Below, piece by piece: positions 9,351 to 17,964 of a stretch of DNA of 64,000 nt. The notes beneath the pieces were generated by a model that did no database searches, had not been told where the DNA came from, and saw nothing but the letters and a program-made list of their open reading frames with translations. The DNA is taken from assembly GCA_027486675.1 (NCBI GenBank), contig JAIXOQ010000020.1:62001-126000 (forward strand), in the 5' to 3' direction. A program made the translations under genes and the position numbers. Origin of the DNA: Pseudomonadota bacterium (GTDB lineage Bacteria; Bdellovibrionota; UBA1018; CAIMNF01). The stretch's first letter is position 1, and each line of letters begins with the position of its first letter.

Positions 9351-10817
9351 TCACATGGAAAGCTCACCCAAACGTGTAAACCCCCTTGCCCGCTCAATAT
9401 CTCCGGGCGACAAACCAGGCTGCTCTACCGGTGGTGCTTTGCCCATTTTCTGAGTCCATCCTTCGCGGTCGCTGGAGTAATGCATGGGTTTGGCTTGAAG
9501 TGTCGTCTTGTAAAACGGGTTCATCAGTTTTGCAGCAAGCTCCGCGCAATACAAAGACTCTTTACCGCTAGGGTCTTTGTTGTCCCACAGAAAGTCTTTG
9601 TCATAGCTTCCGCCTTCAAACTTCGACTGAAAGCGGGAAAGAATCTTCTGACCGCATGACTTTTCTGTCCCACACCGAAGCGCTTCATTCGCACGCAAAA
9701 CTACGATCTTCCCCCCAGGCTTTGTCCGAGCTCCGAAATGCTGTAGTGTGACCTCTTCCACTTTGGAATAAGCCTCAAGCACAGTTGGCGTTTTCCCAGG
9801 ATGCTGAACCACAATTCCCACGTGCGAAAAAGCAGTCTTCTCTTCTTTTTCAATCAACTTACACATCTCGCAGTCTAAGGGCTGCAGCAGTAGATCCCCG
9901 CTGCGCAGTTCTTCGGTGCGGACAAGGCTGATAGGTTCGGCTTTTAACTCTTCTGCAATCTTGAGAATGACGTTCACATATCCGTCAGCACGGTTGTAGT
10001 GATAGAGCGCGGCCTTTTTGGTTTGAAGATCAGCCTCAAGCCAGCCATTCGCTTTTAAGTAAAAGCCGACGCTATGAATGGCGTCGGGCATCTCATGGAG
10101 GTTCGGACTCGCCTTCTTCCCATGGGGTCTTGCCCACTGTAGATAACTCGACGGGATGAACTGTGGAATCCCAAATGCTCCGGCATAAGATCCCCTCAAG
10201 TTCCGGATATCTGCTCCCCGCGATTTCCTCATTTCATCTAAAGACCCGATCTCTCGTAAGGCCCAGTTCGCCTTCGCGTAGGATCGGTCTATCGCGCTTT
10301 GTTTATATTTTTCATACTCATCAGGCGCACGTGCAGCTAAGGCGCCCAGGGTTTGCCGCATGACATCGGGGTGAGGCGCCTGAAGCAACGAAAAGAAAAC
10401 GTTTGCGACATTAAATTTTCCTTTGTCCGTACCAAACTTGGTTTCTACCCACAAAAGAGCGGTCACGGATTCTTTGGATACTCCGTACCATTTTTCGGTT
10501 TGGCCTAAAACTTTTGCGTACTTTTTTAGAAAAGCCCTGCATTTCTTCAAAGCACCCATGCTGTAGTGACCGTCGTATTCTGCTTTCCCTAAAAAACCTA
10601 AAACGCTTAAGCCAACAATTTTGTCCCGCGTATCCGGCTCGAATGAATCTTCTAGGATTTTGATCGTCTCTTCTGAAATCCCAACAACCCTCAAAGAGGA
10701 AACCGCGTGACCCACGGGGGTACCTTCAATGGGTGCGCGCGCCCAGACGAATGAAAGTTGCAAAAGGAATGTGAGTATTAGCGTCATGGTTCTTTGTGTC
10801 CTCTTTGAAAGTAGCAC
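9351..10817 (-). CDS. MltB-type lytic transglycosylase fused to papain-like (YiiX-type) amidase domain
   Basis: 488 residues with an N-terminal signal peptide (ending near ARA, residue 27); start is GTG at 10817 or ATG at 10787. Residues about 80-290 match the SLT_2/MltB fold: LLWVETKFG with probable catalytic Glu125, GSYAGAFGIPQFIPSSY and SVGFYLKANGW. From about residue 300 a second domain begins with SGDLLLQ, then SHVGIVV (His332) and YCAELAAKL (Cys424), the His and Cys pattern of permuted papain-like NlpC/P60 relatives such as YiiX. Transglycosylases cut the glycan backbone of peptidoglycan; the second domain would be expected to hydrolyse an amide bond. Both would work in the periplasm. 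The combination in one chain is unusual. Confidence 0.75.
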   Translation of the reverse strand: MLLSKRTQRTMTLILTFLLQLSFVWARAPIEGTPVGHAVSSLRVVGISEETIKILEDSFEPDTRDKIVGLSVLGFLGKAEYDGHYSMGALKKCRAFLKKYAKVLGQTEKWYGVSKESVTALLWVETKFGTDKGKFNVANVFFSLLQAPHPDVMRQTLGALAARAPDEYEKYKQSAIDRSYAKANWALREIGSLDEMRKSRGADIRNLRGSYAGAFGIPQFIPSSYLQWARPHGKKASPNLHEMPDAIHSVGFYLKANGWLEADLQTKKAALYHYNRADGYVNVILKIAEELKAEPISLVRTEELRSGDLLLQPLDCEMCKLIEKEEKTAFSHVGIVVQHPGKTPTVLEAYSKVEEVTLQHFGARTKPGGKIVVLRANEALRCGTEKSCGQKILSRFQSKFEGGSYDKDFLWDNKDPSGKESLYCAELAAKLMNPFYKTTLQAKPMHYSSDREGWTQKMGKAPPVEQPGLSPGDIERARGFTRLGELSM

Positions 10818-10834
10818 TCTTCCACCCTGATGAT

Positions 10835-10874
10835 CCTATTAAAAGTAATAGGTTTACCTATTAAAAATAATAGG
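10835..10874 (+). promoter_or_regulatory. Two tandem 18-bp palindromes upstream of DUF4143 ATPase
   Basis: CCTATT-N6-AATAGG occurs at 10835-10852 and 10857-10874. The two copies start 22 bp apart, about two helical turns, so a dimeric repressor could bind both on one face. They sit in the divergent gap between the transglycosylase and the ATPase, ending 14 bp before the ATPase start. A possible third half-site (TATAGG) follows at about 10882. Confidence 0.65.
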
Positions 10875-10888
10875 CTAATATTATAGGA

Positions 10889-12040
10889 ATGAGGGTCCTG
10901 GAAAGAGCTTTTGTTCGCGGGCTTGCGTCCTTTCTCAGAGGGGACGAAGATCTGCTGCAGGTTTTGCTTGGGCCGAGGCAGGTAGGGAAGACAACAACCA
11001 CCCTGGATTGGTTCCTGCGGAAGTACCCGAATCAGTATATTTATATCAACGCCGATGAATGGCTTGTTCCCTCTCCTGATCAATTGGTTGAAGTTTGGCA
11101 GGAGGCAATTCGACAAAAGAAGATCCTCATCTTAGATGAGATCCACCGAGTACCTCAGTGGGATCGCACATTGAAAGGACTTTGGGACCGACAGCATCGG
11201 GAAAAGCGGGGTATGAAGATTGTCGTCCTTGGATCGAGTTCGCTCGAGGTACAGGCCGGACTTCAGGAAAGTTTGGCTGGCCGCTTTCGGCTCACCTATG
11301 TTCCCCATTGGTCATTCACTGAATCCTCAAACCATTTTGGCCTTACACTCGATCAGTATCTGAACTTCGGCGGCTATCCTGGATCTTATCGGTACTTAAA
11401 GGATGCGCGCATTTGGCGGAGTTTTGTTCGAGACTCCATTCTGCATGCCGTACTTGAGCGCGATATTTTAGCAAATCATACAGTTAAGAATCCTGCTCTC
11501 TTTCGCCAAGCTTTTGAACTCTTGGCGACTCTTCCAGGGCAAGAGATCAGTTTTACCAAGTTACTCGGAAATCTTCAGTCCAAAGGAAATGTCGAAGTCG
11601 TTCAGCACTATATCAAGTTGTTTGAGGGAGCTTACTTTTTTAAGGCACTTCAAAAATACTCAAAGAATGGAATTCGCAAGCGCCTGTCCGCGCCAAAGAT
11701 TTTGCCGCTCGCCCCGGCGGTTGCAGTGGGCGGGAGTGGTGTGGGTGCTCTGGATGAATCTAGGGGACGGATCTTTGAATCCGTTGTTGGTGCAACTCTG
11801 ATGCGGTCGACTGAAGAGCTGACCTACTGGCGTGAAGGGAATGCAGAGGTTGATTTCATTGCGGGAGCTGGAAAGCGTACCTTTGCGATTGAGGTGAAGT
11901 CGGGTGCAAAGCCCAAGCTTCGTAGGGTTGGGTTTGATCTATTGCAAAAGCAATACCCAAAGATTGTGCCTGTATTTATCACGGAGCAAAACTTTGCAAG
12001 CTTCGATGCTGACCCTCTGCAGTTTTTAGGAGCAATATAA
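10889..12040 (+). CDS. AAA_14/DUF4143 family ATPase
   Basis: 383 residues. The N-terminal ATPase part has a Walker A GPRQVGKTT (28-36) and Walker B ILILDEIHRVP (79-89). The middle is helical and winged-helix-like. The C-terminal DUF4143 part ends with EVDFIAGAG...AIEVKSG, a D...ExK pattern like that of PD-(D/E)XK nucleases. This family is common and scattered in bacteria and archaea, and its cellular role is not established. It stands alone here, next to tandem palindromes, which suggests tight local control. A second member lies at 42635-43837. Confidence 0.85.
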   Translation: MRVLERAFVRGLASFLRGDEDLLQVLLGPRQVGKTTTTLDWFLRKYPNQYIYINADEWLVPSPDQLVEVWQEAIRQKKILILDEIHRVPQWDRTLKGLWDRQHREKRGMKIVVLGSSSLEVQAGLQESLAGRFRLTYVPHWSFTESSNHFGLTLDQYLNFGGYPGSYRYLKDARIWRSFVRDSILHAVLERDILANHTVKNPALFRQAFELLATLPGQEISFTKLLGNLQSKGNVEVVQHYIKLFEGAYFFKALQKYSKNGIRKRLSAPKILPLAPAVAVGGSGVGALDESRGRIFESVVGATLMRSTEELTYWREGNAEVDFIAGAGKRTFAIEVKSGAKPKLRRVGFDLLQKQYPKIVPVFITEQNFASFDADPLQFLGAI

Positions 12041-12046
12041 AAGAAT

Positions 12047-12457
12047 ATGGCCACACCAGGACGTGAACTCAAACTTGAAGCTGGGACAAAACTTTTCCAA
12101 GAGGGCGAAGCCTCTGCCGATCTCTACATCGTGCAACAGGGCATTGTGAAGGTTTATAAGATGGTGGATGGAAAGCAGTTGCCCTTAGGCCTCGTTCGCC
12201 AGGGGCAATTCGTGGGGGAACTGAGTTTCTTCGACGGGAAGCCCCGCTCTGCAACCGCTGAAGCCGCCACTTTCGTGAAGCTTCTTCAGATCACAAAAGA
12301 GGACTTAGAGAGCGTGCTCGCAACCCTGCCGGGATGGATGATGACCCTGATCAAAAGCATCTCCTCGCGAGTGCGCGAGGCGGACGATCTTGTTAAACGA
12401 AACAAGATTATTGATGGAGACCTGGAAGAGGAATTTAAGCGAATTACAAAGAGCTGA
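12047..12457 (+). CDS. Stand-alone cyclic-nucleotide-binding domain protein
   Basis: 136 residues consisting almost entirely of a CRP-type cNMP-binding domain: GTKLFQEGEASADLYIVQQGIVKVYK, then the phosphate-binding cassette FVGELSFFDGKPRSATAEA. A helix follows (residues about 95-136) but there is no helix-turn-helix, so it is not a CRP/FNR regulator in itself. Gly-Glu and Arg of the cassette are present, so ligand binding is plausible; the ligand is unknown. It begins 6 bp after the ATPase gene. It may act by protein-protein contact. Confidence 0.8.
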   Translation: MATPGRELKLEAGTKLFQEGEASADLYIVQQGIVKVYKMVDGKQLPLGLVRQGQFVGELSFFDGKPRSATAEAATFVKLLQITKEDLESVLATLPGWMMTLIKSISSRVREADDLVKRNKIIDGDLEEEFKRITKS

Positions 12458-12501
12458 AGGCCCTTTATTCCTGACGAAAAAAGGCATATACTGCTGCCCC
12501 T

Positions 12502-12999
12502 ATGCCTTCCTTTGATATTTCGAGCGACGTCGACTGGCAAGAGGTCGATAACGCCATCAACCAAGCCTTAAAAGAAATTCAGACTCGATTTGATTTCAAG
12601 AACATCAAGAGCGAGATCAAGTTCGATAAGAAAGAAAAGACGCTGACGCTGCTTTGTTCCGAAGAGGGCAAGTTGGAGTCTGTGCGGGATGTCATCTCAT
12701 CCAAGCTGATCAAGCGTGGCATTTCATTGCTTTCTCTTGATTATAAAAATGTAGAGCCCGCGACCCTAGGAAGCGTGCGTCAGGTGATTGTGATTCAGGC
12801 AGGGATCTCAAAAGAAAAAGGTAAAGAAATCATTGCCGCAATCAAAGAATCAAAACTGAAAGTCCAAGGGCAAATCCAGGATGAACAAGTGCGGGTAACA
12901 GGAAAATCGCGCGATGACCTTCAGGAAGCAATGAGCCTGCTTCGTGGAAAACAAGACGGGCTTAAAGTGCCGATGCAATTTGGAAATTTTAGGGATTAA
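12502..12999 (+). CDS. yajQ: YajQ-family (DUF520) nucleotide-binding protein
   Basis: 165 residues, the usual length for the family. The start [20 protein letters not shown] and the end [10 protein letters not shown] are characteristic. YajQ proteins have two ferredoxin-like domains; family members bind nucleotides and, in Xanthomonas, cyclic di-GMP, and influence transcription. The stop codon overlaps the rimO start by 1 bp, so the two are likely co-translated. Confidence 0.93.
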   Translation: MPSFDISSDVDWQEVDNAINQALKEIQTRFDFKNIKSEIKFDKKEKTLTLLCSEEGKLESVRDVISSKLIKRGISLLSLDYKNVEPATLGSVRQVIVIQAGISKEKGKEIIAAIKESKLKVQGQIQDEQVRVTGKSRDDLQEAMSLLRGKQDGLKVPMQFGNFRD

Positions 13000-14441
13000 T
13001 GATGTCAACACAAGTGTCAGCGCGTGAAAAACCAAATGTCTATTTTGTCAGCCTAGGCTGTCCTAAAAACCTAGTGGACTCCCAAGTCATGCTTGGAAAA
13101 CTGGAAACCGAACAATACAAAGTGACCCAGTCTCCAGAAGACGCGGAAGTCATTATTGTAAATACCTGTTCATTCATCCAAGCCGCGAAGGAAGAATCTA
13201 TTGAGACCATCTTAGAAATGGCTCAATACAAGGAGACCGGAAACTGCAAAGCCCTTGTGGTGTCTGGATGTTTACCGCAGCGGTATTCAGCAGAACTTGA
13301 AAAAGAGATGCCCGAAGTGGATCTGATGATCGGTACCGGGCAGTATCACCGCATTACAGAACTTTTAGAAAAGCACGAAGAGGCCCTCAGTTTAGGCGGA
13401 GCGCTTCCGAATCGCTCCTACATCGATTTCCCAGCGTTCATTCACACCGAAAAAGATCCGCGTGTGCATACTGGTCCAGCCCACACTGCTTTCTTAAAAT
13501 TATCCGAAGGTTGCAATCGCCGTTGCGCATTTTGCATCATCCCAACGCTTCGTGGTGACGTTCGTTCACGAACCGTCGAAAGCTTAGTCGAAGAAGCCAC
13601 AGCGATGGCCAATCGTGGAGTGAAAGAGCTGAATCTGGTTGCGCAAGACCTCACGCATTATGGTCTTGATACCAAGTACAAAGAGAATCTCGTCACCCTT
13701 CTCCCTGCACTTGCAAAGATCGATGGTATTGAGTGGATTCGCCTGCACTACGTTTATCCAGACGAATTTTCAGACGAGCTCATTGAGGTTTTTGCAAACG
13801 AGCCAAAGATCGTCAAATACCTGGATATGCCCATTCAGCACACGAATGATCGTGTCTTACGGTTGATGAACCGACGTCTGACGAAGGCAAAGTTGTTCCG
13901 TCTGATGGATCGTCTTCGAGAGAAGGTGCCAGCCCTTGTTTTTAGAACCTCTATTATTGTCGGATTTCCTGGGGAGACCGAAGCTGAATTCCAAGAACTC
14001 TGTTCTGATCTGGAAAAGCTCAAGCTCGATCATGTCGGTGTCTTTAGCTATTCAAAAGAAGAGGGAACCAAGGCTGCGACGATGGAAGGGCATGTGAACC
14101 CATCGACGCGTCGTAAGCGGCAGAAAGCTTTGATTTCGCTGCTTCAAAAGCAACGTGATGAAAAGCTCGATTCAATGATTGGCACACGGTCTAGGGTGAT
14201 GCTGGACGGCCCATCACCCGAATCTGGTCTACTGCTGCAAGGTCGGCTCAGCACACAAGCGCAGGAGATCGATGGGCGTGTCTTGATCAATGATCTTGGC
14301 CCTCTTTCTGATGCGAGCGTCACTCCAGGTGACTTTTTTGAAGTCGAAATCACAGAACGAGTGGACCAGGATCTTCTTGCGCGTGTGGTTTCTGTAAAGT
14401 CACATGGAAAATCTGCAAGCTCTCAAAAGTTCCTTCAATAA
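12999..14441 (+). CDS. rimO: Ribosomal protein uS12 methylthiotransferase RimO
   Basis: 480 residues. The N-terminal methylthiotransferase domain has YFVSLGCPKNLVDS with Cys21, plus Cys57 and Cys91 for one iron-sulphur cluster. The radical-SAM domain has CNRRCAFC (Cys172, 176, 179) for the second cluster, followed by a TRAM-like C-terminal domain. RimO adds a methylthio group to a conserved aspartate of uS12. The CPKN..D start sequence separates RimO from MiaB. The start at 12999 overlaps yajQ; a second ATG follows directly at 13002. The end overlaps queG by 38 bp. Confidence 0.95.
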   Translation: MMSTQVSAREKPNVYFVSLGCPKNLVDSQVMLGKLETEQYKVTQSPEDAEVIIVNTCSFIQAAKEESIETILEMAQYKETGNCKALVVSGCLPQRYSAELEKEMPEVDLMIGTGQYHRITELLEKHEEALSLGGALPNRSYIDFPAFIHTEKDPRVHTGPAHTAFLKLSEGCNRRCAFCIIPTLRGDVRSRTVESLVEEATAMANRGVKELNLVAQDLTHYGLDTKYKENLVTLLPALAKIDGIEWIRLHYVYPDEFSDELIEVFANEPKIVKYLDMPIQHTNDRVLRLMNRRLTKAKLFRLMDRLREKVPALVFRTSIIVGFPGETEAEFQELCSDLEKLKLDHVGVFSYSKEEGTKAATMEGHVNPSTRRKRQKALISLLQKQRDEKLDSMIGTRSRVMLDGPSPESGLLLQGRLSTQAQEIDGRVLINDLGPLSDASVTPGDFFEVEITERVDQDLLARVVSVKSHGKSASSQKFLQ

Positions 14442-15342
14442 CGCTGGGTTTCCGCTCGTTGGAGTGGTCGACTTTGATGCCGCTCTTCCGCTGTATCAGC
14501 AACACGTGGAGCGTTACCGCGAATGGCTTGCTCGTGGTGCTCACGCCCATATGGGCTATCTGGAACGAGGCCTAAAATTCAGGGAGAACCCCCGCGAACT
14601 TTTCCCTGCAGTAAAAAGCGTTATCGCTTTTGCCCGACCTTATGACGCGAGCCCGCCACCATCCCAGTCCCTGAAATACGCGCGTTACCTGCGTAATCGC
14701 GATTATCACAAAGAAATGCTGAGTAACGCCGAGCGTGCACTGCAGAGTCTAGTTACTGCGTCAGTCATCCCCAAAGAAGCAAAGTCTAAGATCTGCGTCG
14801 ATACGTCAGCGGTATTAGAGAGAGCTTGGGCAGAGATTTGTGGTTTAGGGTGGATCGGGAAAAACACACTGTTGATTCATCCGAAACTGGGGAGTTTTAC
14901 ATTCTTAGGTGTGATTTTTACGGACGTATCGTTCGGAGCCGAGCCTAATCTTCTTCCGAATTACTGTGGCAATTGCACGCGATGCATCTCCGGTTGTCCT
15001 ACAAAAGCGTTAGGGACGGAGGGGTTAGAAAGCTCAAAGTGCATCGCATATCGGACCTTAGAGCACCGAGGTCCATGGGAAGATGACCTGGATCATCAAG
15101 GTTATGTAGCGGGTTGTGACATTTGCCAGGAGGTTTGTCCGTTCAACCGTAAGGCACTGCAAGAGGCGCTGAAAAATCCAAGTCTCGGTGATTCAGCACT
15201 CAGTCAAGATGAGGAGCTCTTAGTTCAAGAGGGTCGCGATGACTATAAAAAGCGCGTCTCAGATTCGGCTCTAAAAAGGGTAAAATTTGAGGATTTTAAG
15301 CGAAATCTCAATCATGTCTTAAGGACCATCAGTCCAAAATAG
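14404..15342 (+). CDS. queG: Epoxyqueuosine reductase
   Basis: 312 residues, slightly short for the family. Asp134 in DTSAVLERA matches the catalytic aspartate of QueG. Two ferredoxin-type clusters are visible: CGNCTRCISGCP (Cys188, 191, 194, 198) and CDICQEVCP (Cys238, 241, 245). The enzyme uses a cobalamin cofactor to reduce epoxyqueuosine to queuosine in tRNA. The start lies inside the rimO end, so translation is probably coupled. The 3' end overlaps the convergent gene by 31 bp. Confidence 0.95.
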   Translation: MENLQALKSSFNNAGFPLVGVVDFDAALPLYQQHVERYREWLARGAHAHMGYLERGLKFRENPRELFPAVKSVIAFARPYDASPPPSQSLKYARYLRNRDYHKEMLSNAERALQSLVTASVIPKEAKSKICVDTSAVLERAWAEICGLGWIGKNTLLIHPKLGSFTFLGVIFTDVSFGAEPNLLPNYCGNCTRCISGCPTKALGTEGLESSKCIAYRTLEHRGPWEDDLDHQGYVAGCDICQEVCPFNRKALQEALKNPSLGDSALSQDEELLVQEGRDDYKKRVSDSALKRVKFEDFKRNLNHVLRTISPK

Positions 15343-16286
15343 AGTACTGGAAAATCAGTTGGCTCGATCACTTCAAGCTCTAAGTTTCCGGAGAGCGGTT
15401 CGTCCGAGGACTTTAGAATTTCGTACACTCCGGAGGAGTGATTGATCTCCACAAGAGTTTGGGCCTGAAGCCCGAATTTCAGTTGAGCACCACTCTCCCG
15501 CTCTGGGACATTCTCACCGTTCCATCTCACGAGTATTCGGCCGCCTGCTTGTTCCGCTTTGTCTAAATCTAAAATGAGGAGGGCTCCCGTCCCCTCAATG
15601 GATACGTTGATCTTACAACCTGGGCCTGAGGAAAGTGCTCCGCCGAGATGGGGTACCCAAGGGCCAGAAAGCCCTTCACGGAGTGGACGCATCTCTACGG
15701 CGTGAGCTGTGGGGATCTCCATAGGTGCAATGCGAGGTAAGGGAATTCCAGGATCATCGGTTTTTAGAATCGTTTGCAGCGCAGATTCTAAGTCATGGGA
15801 CCATTCTGTGTTTTTTCCTCTCAGCTCAAAGCGTTTGAACTCTCTCCCTTTTGTGAAGACCACAAGAGTGGGTTCCAGAGGAATGGAAAAGGCTTTATTC
15901 ATTTCTTGAGTGGGATCCAGCCAGAGAAAACATTCCTTAAATTCTTCGTACGGCTCAAAGCGACTATAGAACGTCTTTTTCAGTGCAAAGGGATATCGCG
16001 GGGTAATGACAAACCCTGTTGAGAATGGAAGTTCAACATAACGCTGGTTGATCAGACGAAACGCTTCAAAGACGGGCATCAGTTCTGGATCAGTGGCTTC
16101 ACCCATATAGACGATGAAAGTGTTCTGCTGAGTGGTTTTGGCGAGGGGGAAGAATTCTGGACCCCCAGAGGAGGGCAGTGCCATAAACTGCGGCGTCCCA
16201 TGCAACCACTGTCCGGCACGCTCTATGCCTCCTCGGGTGATCATTTCTTCGCGCGTTAATGGGCGTTCTTTTCTTTTCAATGCCAT
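15312..16286 (-). CDS. Conserved hypothetical protein, possible thioredoxin-like fold
   Basis: About 324 residues from the ATG at 16286, 4 bp after the stop of the upstream gene; a longer frame up to 16406 would overlap that gene and is not preferred. The first half has a pattern strand TFIVYMG, helix PELMPVFEAFRLINQRY, strands and then LEPTLVVFTKG, which resembles a thioredoxin fold with a cis-Pro-like position but no CxxC. The second half (after about residue 200) is beta-rich. No signal peptide is seen in the short form. Function unknown; it forms a pair with the exported protein encoded just upstream. Confidence 0.55.
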   Translation of the reverse strand: MALKRKERPLTREEMITRGGIERAGQWLHGTPQFMALPSSGGPEFFPLAKTTQQNTFIVYMGEATDPELMPVFEAFRLINQRYVELPFSTGFVITPRYPFALKKTFYSRFEPYEEFKECFLWLDPTQEMNKAFSIPLEPTLVVFTKGREFKRFELRGKNTEWSHDLESALQTILKTDDPGIPLPRIAPMEIPTAHAVEMRPLREGLSGPWVPHLGGALSSGPGCKINVSIEGTGALLILDLDKAEQAGGRILVRWNGENVPERESGAQLKFGLQAQTLVEINHSSGVYEILKSSDEPLSGNLELEVIEPTDFPVLYFGLMVLKT

Positions 16287-16290
16287 TTTT

Positions 16291-17088
16291 TTAGAAATCC
16301 CTCCGAAATTGTATCTGCGCGCCTGTGTCTGTCTTCTTAGTGAATGGATCCTGTCCGGCTTGAATTGAAAGTTGAAAGTCACGTGTGATGGGCTGAACGA
16401 TCGCACCCTTCACAGTCTGAGTTGTAAAATTATAGTGCACCTCACTGGATGTATCGATCGATGAGATTGTTCTTCCGACCATCATGTCCGTGTTGCCCTC
16501 GTTCCCATTGAACTTTAATTCTCCGTTCACGATAGGCGAACTCCAATTGAAATGTGCAGTTCTATTGCGTCCTTCGATGTGGGTGGTGAGATTGAGGTAT
16601 TCCTTTCGAACTAGTCGGAATGTGCGCCCTGCCCAAAAAGCTGCCCCTGTCGCGATGACCGAAAGAGGTGAATGGAGTTCCTCGTTCTCGTCCCAAAGCC
16701 TCTTCGCAGCCGGAGTGACTTTCTCTAAGGCCCGTTTAAATTCTTGATCACGCACGATGTTGACCAATCGCTCTGCGGTCGCTCGGTTGGAGTCGACAAT
16801 CCTCGACTGATCCCACTGTCCATGGGTCGCAGTCCTACGGTCCTGCTCCTGTTTCAACAGGCTCTGTTCCATTTCAAATCTTTCCGCTGCAGCGGTACGT
16901 TCTCGTTCTTTTTCGCCATCACTCTTGGTTGTCAAACTCTGAATTTTTTCTTCTAACGTTTTAGACGCAAGCATCTGGTTGCGCAGTTCTGCATTGGCGG
17001 GCTTGCGCTGCGCGGCTTTTTTGCGTTTCGCAGCCTCGGCATTTTGGCCTGAACCCAGCAATACGAAGAGGAGGACAAAGACTTTCAC
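16291..17088 (-). CDS. Exported coiled-coil protein of unknown function
   Basis: 265 residues with a signal peptide MKVFVLLFVLLGSGQNAEA. Residues about 20-125 are highly charged and helical (EEKIQSL, EKERERTAAAERFEMEQSLLKQEQDRR), probably coiled coil. The C-terminal 120 residues are beta-strand-like (TAHFNWSSPIVNGELKF, SSEVHYNFTTQTVKGAI, FQLSIQAGQDPF) and end in ...QFRRDF, which could be part of a small barrel. The GTG start is only 2 bp after GGAGG. Function unknown. Confidence 0.6.
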   Translation of the reverse strand: MKVFVLLFVLLGSGQNAEAAKRKKAAQRKPANAELRNQMLASKTLEEKIQSLTTKSDGEKERERTAAAERFEMEQSLLKQEQDRRTATHGQWDQSRIVDSNRATAERLVNIVRDQEFKRALEKVTPAAKRLWDENEELHSPLSVIATGAAFWAGRTFRLVRKEYLNLTTHIEGRNRTAHFNWSSPIVNGELKFNGNEGNTDMMVGRTISSIDTSSEVHYNFTTQTVKGAIVQPITRDFQLSIQAGQDPFTKKTDTGAQIQFRRDF

Positions 17089-17130
17089 ATCCTCCGTTTC
17101 GGAGTGTTGTCCCCCTGACCTAAGGGGGCG

Positions 17131-17901
17131 TCAGATCTTTGGCGTGAGCATGCCTACCGAAACACGGACCAACTCCGAATCTGGATAAAGCTGAGTCCAA
17201 GGGGCTAAAGCATCTAAGAGTGGGGCTGTTGGATTAGACTCCAGTCCTGAAGTGGGGTCTCCGTCGTCCTTATCATCAAGTGCTTGATAGATTTCCCCAA
17301 ATAGGTAACCCGCATGAGAAAGCACTGGGATGAGCTTTCTCTGTTCTGCGCGCTCATCAATCCTTGCGGGCATGGTAAAAGCGAGCTCAAACAGGGCCCC
17401 AGTTTTTAACCGGTCAATGATCTTCTTCTGCTGCTGAGTTGTAGTTTTTGCCGTGACTTCGATCCACTGTCCACCGATGAGGCCCGCGCCACCGGATTGC
17501 TCGATGAAGTGCTGAAGGGCCTCGGTTGCCAAATCCGATCTCACCCAAGGCATCATTTCAGTACAAAGCCCAAATGCGAGCGCAAATGCAGCATCCCCGG
17601 CGAGCAAACCCTCTGCATGTCCAAATCTTCGGTGCGTGGTCCATCGACCTCGGCGCCAGTCATCGTTGTCTAATTCAGGGAGATCGTCGTGAATGAGCGA
17701 AAAAGTGTGTACGACTTCTAAAGCCGCTGCCATAGGCCGCCAAACAGTCTCAGGAGTACCTAAGTCCTTCGCGGCAGCATGAAGCAAACGAGGACGCAGT
17801 TTTTTGCCACCTGAGTGCAATGCCTCCAGCACTGCCTCCCTGAGTTGGTCCGGCCAAGATGCTGTTTTGCTAGTTATCAATTCCAAAAATTGATAGTTCA
17901 T
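17131..17901 (-). CDS. Polyprenyl (farnesyl/geranylgeranyl) diphosphate synthase
   Basis: 256 residues, on the short side (usual about 290-300). The first aspartate-rich motif DDLPELDND starts at Asp72 and is followed by RRGRWTTHRRFG. GGQWIEV is the usual central motif, and YQALDDKDD marks the second aspartate-rich region. GGKKLRPRLL near residue 31 binds IPP. The enzyme joins IPP to allylic diphosphates to make C15-C20 prenyl chains for quinones and undecaprenol. It is divergent from the IPP isomerase gene, which supplies its substrates. Confidence 0.9.
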   Translation of the reverse strand: MNYQFLELITSKTASWPDQLREAVLEALHSGGKKLRPRLLHAAAKDLGTPETVWRPMAAALEVVHTFSLIHDDLPELDNDDWRRGRWTTHRRFGHAEGLLAGDAAFALAFGLCTEMMPWVRSDLATEALQHFIEQSGGAGLIGGQWIEVTAKTTTQQQKKIIDRLKTGALFELAFTMPARIDERAEQRKLIPVLSHAGYLFGEIYQALDDKDDGDPTSGLESNPTAPLLDALAPWTQLYPDSELVRVSVGMLTPKI

Positions 17902-17964
17902 GACCGACTAATCATATCCGAAAACAAGAGGGTTCTGTGATAAAGTTAAGCCCTTAAATCTCCT

